Below are positions 18,827-29,517 of a DNA stretch of 64,000 nt, one piece after another. Position numbers and translations under genes: made by a program. Source of the stretch: Streptomyces sp. NBC_01268 (GTDB taxonomy: Bacteria > Actinomycetota > Actinomycetes > Streptomycetales > Streptomycetaceae); NCBI RefSeq assembly GCF_036240795.1, contig NZ_CP108454.1, positions 4,650,001 through 4,714,000 on the forward strand. Direction: 5' to 3'. The notes under the pieces are model-generated. The model was not told the DNA's origin. It saw only the letters and a program-made list of their open reading frames with translations, and made no database searches. Positions within the stretch are counted from its first letter, which is position 1; the number at the start of each line of letters is the position of its first letter.

Positions 18827-19522
18827 TCACCCCAGGTCGCCCGGGCCCCGGTACGGGCCGCCCACGCCCCACGCCTGGTGCATCGCGTCGGCGAAGGCCG
18901 CCGCCAGCTTGTGCTCGCCGGTGGGGCCCGGATGAGTGCCGTCGTAGGTGTCCGCGTGGATGTCGTACGACTCCGGCACCGAGCCGAGCAGCAGCGGTGA
19001 GGCCGCCGAGTCCAGGTCCGCGACCGTCTTCGCGAGCAGCTCGTTGAAGCGGAGGCACTCGGCGGCGAAGGCCGGCTCGTCCTCGGCCCGCACGTTCGGG
19101 ATGACGGGCAGCAGCACGGCCCTCACCCGGGGGTTCGCCGCGCGGGCGGCGGCCAGGAAGGCGCGGACGTTGTCCGCCGTCTGGTCGCTGTTCGTGTAGA
19201 AACCCAGGTCGATCAGGCCCAGCGAGATCAGCAGCACGTCCGCGCCGGTCGCCGTCACCGTCGGGCCGATCAGCGGCGCCATGTGCAGCCAGCCCTCGCC
19301 CCAGCCGGCCAGATGGCGGCGCGCCCCGGCCGGGAACAGCGGATCGGCGTAGGCGTACGACACGGCCGCGTCGGCCCCGGTCTCGTACAACGCGGTACGC
19401 GGGCCGACGATCTCGTACGCCCCGGGCAGGACGGTCTCCAGGTGCTGCCACAGGCGGTAGCGCCAGGTGAAGTCGCCGGCGCGTCCGATGGTCATGCTGT
19501 CGCCGACGAACAGAAAACGCAT
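18827..19522 (-). CDS. SGNH/GDSL-type hydrolase
   Basis: A 231-residue cytosolic esterase-like protein. Block I is MRFLFVGDSMTIGRAGD (catalytic Ser in GDSMT). Block III-like residues occur in LLISLGLIDLGF, and block V in DGTHPGPTGEHKLA (Asp-x-x-His). The family hydrolyses esters of lipids or sugars; the substrate is unknown. There is no signal peptide. ATG 19522 is set by GDS-motif spacing. It is divergent from the secreted propeller gene, 79 bases away. Confidence 0.85.
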   Translation of the reverse strand: MRFLFVGDSMTIGRAGDFTWRYRLWQHLETVLPGAYEIVGPRTALYETGADAAVSYAYADPLFPAGARRHLAGWGEGWLHMAPLIGPTVTATGADVLLISLGLIDLGFYTNSDQTADNVRAFLAAARAANPRVRAVLLPVIPNVRAEDEPAFAAECLRFNELLAKTVADLDSAASPLLLGSVPESYDIHADTYDGTHPGPTGEHKLAAAFADAMHQAWGVGGPYRGPGDLG

Positions 19523-19601
19523 GGCGACCATCATCACCGACCGACGGCGGGCCCTGCGACGTGATCCCCGACACCCGGACCACCGTGGCAGGCTGGAGGG
19601 C

Positions 19602-20585
19602 ATGCGACCTGCTCTGTGCGCTCTCGGAACGGCGGCCCTCGTCCTGCTCACGGCGGTTCCCGCGGTGGCGGCGGACGCCGACCGGGACTTCACCATCGAG
19701 GACCCCCGGATCACCGAGTCCAGCGGGCTCGCCGCCAGCCGCGCGCACCCCGGCATCTACTGGACGCACAACGACCAGGACGCCCCGCTCGTCTACGGCG
19801 TCGACTCCCGCACCGGCAAGACGGTGGCGACCCTCACGATGAAGGGCGTCGGCACCCCCCGCGACATGGAGGGCATCTCCGTCGGCCCGGACGGCGACAT
19901 CTACGTCGGCGACATCGGCGACAACCTCGACGGCTCCTGGGACCACGTCTGGATCTACCGCTTCCCCGAGCCGAAGGAGCTGAAGGACCAGACCGTCAGC
20001 GCCACCCAGTACGACGTGAAGTACGCCGACGGGGCCCGCAACGCCGAGGCGCTGATGGTGCATCCGAAGACCGGCCGGGTCTACATCGCCAGCAAGAACG
20101 AGGACGGCGGCGGCCTCTACCAGGGCCCCGAACGGCTCAGCACGTCCGGCACCAACGTCTTCCGCCGCGTCGACGAGGTCCCCTGGGTGACCGACGGGGC
20201 CTTCTCCCCGTCCGGCGACCGGCTCGTGCTGCGCGGCTACTTCACGGCCAAGGAGTACACCTGGAAGAACGGGCGCCTCGGCGACGACGGCACCCCCGTC
20301 GGCGCGCCGTTCCAGGGCCAGTCGGAGTCCGTGACGTACACGCCGGACGGCTCCGCCTTCATGTTCGGCTCGGAGGGGACGAAGAGCCGGGTGATCCGGG
20401 TGGACCGCGAGGGCGGCTCCGCGAGCCCGTCGGGGAAGCCGTCGGGGAGCTCGGGCGGCTCACCCGACACCCCGTCCGCCTCCCCCTCGGAGGGCGGCCC
20501 CGGCAACGCGACCCTCGGCTTCCTCGTCCTCGCCGGCGCCACCGTCCTCGTGGTCGGCGTCAAGCGCCTGCTGCGGCGCGGCTGA
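19602..20585 (+). CDS. Secreted, membrane-anchored beta-propeller-like protein
   Basis: A 327-residue exported protein. Residues 1-25 are a signal peptide (LCALGTAALVLLTAVPAVAA). The body has repeated blade-like strands (GIYWTHNDQDAPLVYGVD, GDIYVGDIGDNL, GRVYIASKNEDGG), like esterase-like phytase/propeller proteins. A Ser/Pro/Gly linker (~275-300) leads to a C-terminal helix (LGFLVLAGATVLVVGV) and KRLLRRG, an extracellular membrane anchor. No enzymatic residues are evident. A 17-bp terminator follows. Confidence 0.75.
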   Translation: MRPALCALGTAALVLLTAVPAVAADADRDFTIEDPRITESSGLAASRAHPGIYWTHNDQDAPLVYGVDSRTGKTVATLTMKGVGTPRDMEGISVGPDGDIYVGDIGDNLDGSWDHVWIYRFPEPKELKDQTVSATQYDVKYADGARNAEALMVHPKTGRVYIASKNEDGGGLYQGPERLSTSGTNVFRRVDEVPWVTDGAFSPSGDRLVLRGYFTAKEYTWKNGRLGDDGTPVGAPFQGQSESVTYTPDGSAFMFGSEGTKSRVIRVDREGGSASPSGKPSGSSGGSPDTPSASPSEGGPGNATLGFLVLAGATVLVVGVKRLLRRG

Positions 20586-20622
20586 GCGCGGACGCGGACG
20601 GCCGGCGGGGCCGGGGAACGCC

Positions 20623-20660
20623 GAGGGCCCGGCGTCGGACGACTCCGACGCCGGGCCCTC
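20623..20660. terminator. Strong bidirectional terminator
   Basis: An exact 17-bp stem (20623-20639 with 20644-20660) with a CGAC loop lies between the convergent propeller gene and serC, 22-38 bases from each stop. Confidence 0.85.
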
Positions 20661-20681
20661 GTAGGGTCCGCGTGCCGCGGG

Positions 20682-24680
<3,999 letters not shown>

Positions 24681-24714
24681 CGGGGAGGCCTGGGCCGCGA
24701 ACGGCCGGACAGTC

Positions 24715-25566
24715 CTAGCGGGTGTCGTCGCCCAGGAGCGCGCGTCCGAGGTCCACGGCCACGTAGTGGACCTCTCGGCCGTAGCGGTGCGCGGTGACGA
24801 GCCCCGCGTCACGGAGCACCGCCAGGTGCTGGGAGACCGTGCCCACGCTCAGCCCGGTGCGGGCGGACAGCTGGGTCGTGGTGGCCGGGGCGGTCACCTC
24901 GGCGAGCAGGCCCGCGCGGCTGCGCCCGAGCAGCCGGGCGAGACCGTCACCGGGCCCGCCCGCGCACTCCCACAGCGTGCCCACCGCCCGCGCCGGATAG
25001 ATCACGCACGGCGGCACCGGGCCCCGGCCCGCGACCAGCCGGCAGCGCCCGGTGAAGGCGCTCGGCACCAGGGTCACCCCCTGTCCGCGCAGGGCGAGTT
25101 CGCCGGGCGGGAGCTCGGCCGAGACGAGCCGGTCCCCGGTCCAGGCGACGGTGCGGTGCAGTCCGGCGAGCACCTCCCCGATGCCGTCCTCGGCCAGTTG
25201 CCGGGTCCGGTACGCGATGTCCGCCTCCAACAGGGCCCGGACGCGCGGCCAGTGCGGCCGCACCGCCGTCCGCCACCACGGCAGGACCGCCTCCGCCGCC
25301 CCCGGCCCCACGGCGGCCAGCTCCTCCTCGATCCCGGCCAGCGGGCAGCGCGGGGGCGGCACCGCGTCCAGGTCCAGGCCGATGCCGAAGCCGGGTGCGG
25401 GCGGCGGCCCCCCGGCCGCGCCGAGGGCCCGCTTGATCCAGGGCAGGTGCAGGGCGTGCCGCCCGGGGTCGGCAGCGGCCCGCAGTCCGGCGACGGTCTC
25501 CCACAGGGGCGAGACCGCGAACCGTACGTGCGCCAGGTCGGCCACCTCGAAGCGCACCGCACCCAT
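24715..25566 (-). CDS. ArsR-like winged-helix regulator with DUF5937-type N-terminus
   Basis: A 283-residue regulator. The C-terminal ~70 residues are an ArsR-type winged helix (TTQLSARTGLSVGTVSQHLAVL and AGLVTAHRYGREVHYVA). The ~200-residue N-terminal part (VADLAHVRFAVSPLWETVAG) is the typical fused ligand domain of Streptomyces ArsR/DUF5937 proteins. It is divergent from an MFS gene 97 bases away, which it probably regulates. An ACAATTGT palindrome (about 25623-25630) lies between the two starts. Confidence 0.82.
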   Translation of the reverse strand: MGAVRFEVADLAHVRFAVSPLWETVAGLRAAADPGRHALHLPWIKRALGAAGGPPPAPGFGIGLDLDAVPPPRCPLAGIEEELAAVGPGAAEAVLPWWRTAVRPHWPRVRALLEADIAYRTRQLAEDGIGEVLAGLHRTVAWTGDRLVSAELPPGELALRGQGVTLVPSAFTGRCRLVAGRGPVPPCVIYPARAVGTLWECAGGPGDGLARLLGRSRAGLLAEVTAPATTTQLSARTGLSVGTVSQHLAVLRDAGLVTAHRYGREVHYVAVDLGRALLGDDTR

Positions 25567-25663
25567 GCCCGCTCCCTGCCCCGTCGTCCCGGCCGCGGCG
25601 CGACCTTTCGGCCCAGGCTAAAACAATTGTCGGGCCGGTCGCGGACTGGTGATCTCACGGGTC

Positions 25664-26974
25664 ATGACGCTCTCTCACCCCCGTTCGCACCCGGTGGCAC
25701 CGGCACCGGCCGGTGTCTCCGCCCGCCCGGCCGCCGTCCCGGACTTCCGGCGCCTGTGGGCCGCCGACACGGTCAGCCAGGCCGGGACCGCCGTGACGCT
25801 GCTCGCCCTCCCGCTCGTCGCCATCGGGACCCTGCGCGCCACGCCCTTCCAGGCCGGCCTGCTGGTGACCTGCGAGTACCTCGCCTTCCTCCTCGTCGGA
25901 CTGCCCGCCGGGGCCTGGGTGGACCGCTCGCGGCACCGCCGCGTGATGGTCGCGGGCGACCTCGGCCGGGCGGTGCTGCTCGGGTCCGTGCCGGTCGCGG
26001 CGCTGCTGGGCGTCCTGACGCTGCCGCAGTTGTACGGGGTCGCCTTCGGGCTGTCGCTGTGCACGGTGTTCTTCGACGTGGCCGCGCAGAGCGTGCTGCC
26101 CCGGCTGGTGGACGGCGAGCGGCTGGAGGAGGCCAACGTGCGCCTGGAGACCACCCGGAGCCTCGTCCAGGCCGCCGGGCCCGGGGTGGGCGGGGTGCTG
26201 CTGGCGGTGGTGGCGGCGCCCGTGGCGCTCGCGTTCGACGCGTTCAGCTACCTGGCGTCGGCGCTGCTGCTCGCCCGCGTCCGGCGCGCGGACACCGGGC
26301 CCGCCGCCGAGGACGTGCGCGGCCCGGGCCCGGGGACCGCCGGTCGCGGGGACGGCCTCCGGGCGGAGATCGGGGCGGGTCTCCGCTTCGTCTTCGGCCA
26401 CCCCCGCCTGCGCGCCGTCACCCTCGCCGCCGCGCTCTCGAACTTCTGCGGCACGATCGGCGCGGCCATGCTGATGGTGCTGCTCGCGGGCGAGCTGGGC
26501 CTGTCGCCCCTCTGGTGCGGCCTGGTGTTCACCGCCGAGGCGGTCGGCGGGCTGCTCGGCGGGCTGTTCACCGCCCGCCTGGCCGCCCGCTTCGGCACCG
26601 GGCGGGCGATGTGCGGGTCCGTCCTGCTCAGCGGGGTGCTGTGGCTGGCGGCGGTGCCGTCCTTCCACGCGGACTGGCGGTTCGCGGTGGGCGTGGCGCT
26701 CCAGGGGCTCGGCTGGGCGGCGTTCATGCCGTTCAGGATCGGCGCGGTGACGCTCCGGCAGCGGCTGTCCCCGCCCGAGCTGCTGGGCCGGGTCACGGCG
26801 ACGGTCCGCTTCGTGGTGTGGGGGGCCATGCCGGTGGGCGCGCTCGTCGGCGGCCTGCTCGGGGAGTCCTGCGGCGCGCGGGCGGCCCTGTGGGCGGGCG
26901 CGGTGGCCGAGCTCCTCGCCGTACTGCCGCTGCTGCCGCTGCTGCGGTCCCGGCGGCCGGGCGACGCTCCCTGA
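25664..26974 (+). CDS. MFS transporter (divergent from ArsR-like gene)
   Basis: A 436-residue MFS exporter of the DHA3/enterobactin-exporter-like type. After a short leader it reads PDFRRLWAADTVSQAGTAV, with the loop-2/3 motif GAWVDRSRHRRVMV and the conserved SVLPRLVDGERLEEAN. About 12 helices are present. The start is ATG 25664; an in-frame GTG at 25649 is also possible. Its orientation and the shared intergenic palindrome suggest control by the ArsR-like protein. The substrate is unknown. Confidence 0.85.
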   Translation: MTLSHPRSHPVAPAPAGVSARPAAVPDFRRLWAADTVSQAGTAVTLLALPLVAIGTLRATPFQAGLLVTCEYLAFLLVGLPAGAWVDRSRHRRVMVAGDLGRAVLLGSVPVAALLGVLTLPQLYGVAFGLSLCTVFFDVAAQSVLPRLVDGERLEEANVRLETTRSLVQAAGPGVGGVLLAVVAAPVALAFDAFSYLASALLLARVRRADTGPAAEDVRGPGPGTAGRGDGLRAEIGAGLRFVFGHPRLRAVTLAAALSNFCGTIGAAMLMVLLAGELGLSPLWCGLVFTAEAVGGLLGGLFTARLAARFGTGRAMCGSVLLSGVLWLAAVPSFHADWRFAVGVALQGLGWAAFMPFRIGAVTLRQRLSPPELLGRVTATVRFVVWGAMPVGALVGGLLGESCGARAALWAGAVAELLAVLPLLPLLRSRRPGDAP

Positions 26975-26991
26975 GGGCTCGGCGCCCCGGC

Positions 26992-27873
26992 CTAGGGGGT
27001 GTCCGTCCGCCCTTCCCGCGCGATCTCCCGCGCCAGCTCCACCAGCGCCCCCACCGCCGGGTGCCGGTCGGCCTCGCGCCAGGCCAGCAGGACCGGCACC
27101 GGCGGGGTGTCGGTCAGGGGGCGGTAGGCCACGCCCGGGTGGGGGTGGAGGGTGGCCGTCGAGGCGGAGGTGACGCCGATGCCCCGGGCGGCGGCGATCG
27201 TGGTGAGCCAGTCGTCGGTGTTGGCGACGGTCAGCGTGGTGCGGGGGCGGGCGGTGGCGGGCCACAGGTCGAGGGTGGTCGTGCCCGAGACGGGGTTCAG
27301 GATCGCGGTCTCGGCCGCCAGGTCCGCCAGGGTCAGCGAGGTGCGCGCGGCCAGCGGGCTGTCCGCCGGGACCGCCGCCACCCGCTCCTCGGTGAGCAGC
27401 TCCTCGGTCGCCAGGCCCGGCAGTTCGGCCGGCCCGCGCAGCAGCGCCGCGTCCACCTCGCCGCGCAGGAGGCCCGCGGTGCGGTCGTCGATGCGGAGGA
27501 GTTCGAGCGGGGTGCCCGGGTGCTCGGTCTGCCAGCGGCGCAGCAGGGGGGTCGTGTACGGGCCGAAGGCCGACCAGGCGTGGCCCAGGCGGAGCGGGCG
27601 GTGCCGGAGCAGCTCCGGGTCGACGGCCGCGTCGAAGGCGGTGACCGCCGTGGCGGCCCGGTCGAGGAAGGTCCGCCCCTCGGGGGTGAGGGCGAGGTGG
27701 TGGGTGCTGCGGTCGACGAGCCGGGCGCCGAGGTGCCGTTCGAGGGCGGCGAGGGTGCGGGAGACGGCCGGCTGGGTGAGGTGCAGGCGGGCGGCGGCGC
27801 GGGTGAGGGTGCCTTCCTCCGCGATGGCGAGGAAGCAGCGGAGGTGGCGGAGCTCGATGTTCGTCCGGCTCAT
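26992..27873 (-). CDS. LysR-family regulator
   Basis: A 293-residue LysR protein. The N-terminal HTH is ELRHLRCFLAIAEEGTLTRAA followed by LTQPAVSRTLAALERHLGARL. The C-terminal part is a periplasmic-binding-like effector domain (NPVSGTTTLDLW). ATG 27873 aligns with the usual LysR start. It is divergent from the EamA transporter, 155 bases away, whose expression it probably controls. Confidence 0.9.
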   Translation of the reverse strand: MSRTNIELRHLRCFLAIAEEGTLTRAAARLHLTQPAVSRTLAALERHLGARLVDRSTHHLALTPEGRTFLDRAATAVTAFDAAVDPELLRHRPLRLGHAWSAFGPYTTPLLRRWQTEHPGTPLELLRIDDRTAGLLRGEVDAALLRGPAELPGLATEELLTEERVAAVPADSPLAARTSLTLADLAAETAILNPVSGTTTLDLWPATARPRTTLTVANTDDWLTTIAAARGIGVTSASTATLHPHPGVAYRPLTDTPPVPVLLAWREADRHPAVGALVELAREIAREGRTDTP

Positions 27874-27963
27874 GTCTTCGGAGCATAACCGCAGACCAAT
27901 CGGCATTTCACATGCCACGCGGGGGCTCCTAGCGTGAAGGTTGGAGCCTCGGGGGTCGGTCCA

Positions 27964-27999
27964 TTACTCTGGACTGGTTGGTTCAGAGTAGTGAACTCT
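27964..27999. promoter_or_regulatory. ACTCT/AGAGT repeats in the LysR-EamA intergenic region
   Basis: TTACTCTGGA (27964-27973) and TTCAGAGT (27982-27989) form one near-perfect dyad, and AGAGT-AGTGA-ACTCT (27985-27999) a second. They lie 30-65 bases upstream of the EamA start. They are candidate regulator sites. The half-sites resemble the MarR palindrome at 13411-13428. Confidence 0.45.
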
Positions 28000-28028
28000 T
28001 GATCGTTTTCAAGGCAAGGAGCGCGCCG

Positions 28029-28976
28029 GTGGACAGCCCGGTCAAGGACATAGCCGCCGGCCCCCTGGTCACCGGCAGCCCCGGCCCCGCCGCCGCCCGG
28101 GGGCCGGGCCCCCGCGCCCCCCGGGGCACCCGGCTGGGGCCCGTCGCACTCGTCGTCGCGGGCGGCCTCTCCGTACAGTTCGGTTCCGCCGTCGCCGTGC
28201 TCCTCATGCCCCGGGCCGGCGCCCTCGGCGTCGTCACGCTGCGGCTCGTGCTCGCCGCGGCCGTCCTGCTGATCGTCTGCCGCCCCAAGGTCCGCGGCTA
28301 CAGCCGCGCGGACTGGGGGACCGTGCTCGCCTTCGGCACCGCCATGTCCGGCATGAACATCCTGTTCTACCTGGCCATCGACCGGATCCCGCTCGGCGCC
28401 GCCGTCACCCTCGAAGTGCTCGGCCCGCTCGCCCTCTCCGTCATCGCCTCCCGCCGGCTGTCCAACCTGCTCTGGGCGGGCCTCGCCCTCGCCGGCGTCG
28501 TCCTGCTCAGCGGCGGCGGCTTCGACCGGCTCGACCCGGCCGGTGCCTGCTTCGCCCTCGCCGCGGGCGCGATGTGGGCCACGTACATCGTCTTCAGCGC
28601 CCGCACCGGCCGCCGCTTCCCGCAGGCCGACGGGCTCGCCCTCGCGATGGCGGTCGGCGCGGTCATCAGCCTGCCGTTCGGCATCGTCGAGGTCGGCGAC
28701 CGGCTCCTCGTGCCGTCGACCATCGGACTCGGCCTCGCCGTCGCCCTGATGTCCTCGGTCCTCCCGTACACCCTGGAGCTGCTCGCCCTGCGCCGTCTCC
28801 CCGCCCCGACCTTCGCCATCCTCATGAGCCTGGAACCGGCGATCGCCGCCACCGCGGGCTTCCTCGTCCTGAACCAGGCCCTCGGCGTGACGGACGCGCT
28901 CGCGATCGCCCTGGTCATCGCGGCGAGCATGGGCGCGGTACGGAGCCAGGTGCGGCGTTCGGCCCCCGCGGCCTGA
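28029..28976 (+). CDS. EamA-family (DMT) transporter
   Basis: A 315-residue drug/metabolite-transporter protein with about 10 helices in two EamA repeats. Examples are GAAVTLEVLGPLALSVIASRR, typical of RhtA-like exporters, and APTFAILMSLEPAIAATAGF in the second repeat. A ~45-residue Pro/Gly-rich leader precedes the first helix. The GTG at 28029 is chosen because AAGGAG ends about 7 bases upstream. Relatives export amino acids such as threonine and homoserine; the substrate here is unknown. It is probably regulated by the divergent LysR protein. Confidence 0.87.
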   Translation: MDSPVKDIAAGPLVTGSPGPAAARGPGPRAPRGTRLGPVALVVAGGLSVQFGSAVAVLLMPRAGALGVVTLRLVLAAAVLLIVCRPKVRGYSRADWGTVLAFGTAMSGMNILFYLAIDRIPLGAAVTLEVLGPLALSVIASRRLSNLLWAGLALAGVVLLSGGGFDRLDPAGACFALAAGAMWATYIVFSARTGRRFPQADGLALAMAVGAVISLPFGIVEVGDRLLVPSTIGLGLAVALMSSVLPYTLELLALRRLPAPTFAILMSLEPAIAATAGFLVLNQALGVTDALAIALVIAASMGAVRSQVRRSAPAA

Positions 28977-28992
28977 TCCCGTCGATCTTTGG

Positions 28993-29019
28993 CCCGCGGG
29001 CGGTTTTCCGGCCCGCGGG
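28993..29019 (+). terminator. Terminator after EamA gene
   Basis: CCCGCGGGCGG (28993-29003) pairs with CCGGCCCGCGGG (29008-29019), with one bulged base and a TTTT loop. It is 17 bases after the EamA stop. Confidence 0.6.
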
Positions 29020-29038
29020 TCTTGCGCAGGATGGGGGC

Positions 29039-29227
29039 ATGGCTCTGGAAATGCGCGACCTCTGCGAACGCTGCGGGACGACCCCCCTGCCCACCGACGG
29101 CCCCGCCCGCATCTGCACCTACGAGTGCACCTTCTGCGTGCCCTGCGCCGACGGGATGCGGGACGTCTGTCCCAACTGCGGCGGGGAACTGGTGCCCAGG
29201 CCCCGCCGTGGGGTCACCGCCGCCTAG
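29039..29227 (+). CDS. DUF1272 zinc-ribbon-like small protein
   Basis: A 62-residue protein with eight cysteines in C-x-x-C pairs (CERCG, CTYECTFCVPC, CPNCGGEL), a two-zinc ribbon typical of DUF1272. The function is unknown. It is a monocistronic unit between two terminators. Confidence 0.88.
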   Translation: MALEMRDLCERCGTTPLPTDGPARICTYECTFCVPCADGMRDVCPNCGGELVPRPRRGVTAA

Positions 29228-29517
29228 CGCCGTGTCCGACCGTTCCCGCCGGTCCGGCGGGAACGGACGATCACCGCTCCCGCCCCGGTCGGCGCCGCCG
29301 CCACCCCGGCCAGGGCCGCCGACGGGCCCGCGCCCGTCTTCGCGAGCTCACCGCCCCCGCCCGCCGACGGCCGCGCGGTCGGGGTCGGCCTCGGTGAGGG
29401 CGTCGGCTTCGGCGTCGGGGTCGGCTCGGCGCCGCCCGAGGCCTTCGTGATCCTGAAGGTGGCGGTGGCGGGTTGTACGGCGGGGAACCGGGCGCCCCCT
29501 GGCCCCCGGCCGCCCGC
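29224..29517 (-). pseudogene. C-terminal relic of an LAXTG sortase-anchored wall protein
   Basis: Reading on in the same frame directly after the FtsX stop, about 97 codons are open until TAG at 29224. They have no usable start near the front. They encode a strand-like segment (TATFRITKASGGAEP), a Pro/Thr-rich wall-spanning linker (TPTPKPTPSPRPTPTARP), GGGGELAKTG, a weakly hydrophobic segment (AALAGVAAAPTGAGAVIV) and RSRR. This is the order of a sortase substrate C-terminus: linker, LAXTG, helix, positive tail. The missing N-terminal part and start point to a deletion remnant. Confidence 0.6.
29240..29266. terminator. Bidirectional terminator
   Basis: CCGTTCCCGCC (29240-29250) pairs exactly with GGCGGGAACGG (29256-29266) across a GGTCC loop. 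It lies 13 bases after the DUF1272 stop and inside the end of the LAXTG relic on the other strand. Confidence 0.75.

Noticed and set aside
18761..18935. A frame starting ATG across the AhpD-like stop (MADTTSRRDIASGAQ).
   Set aside because: It runs antisense into the end of the SGNH hydrolase gene and has no recognisable domain; at most a leftover N-terminus.
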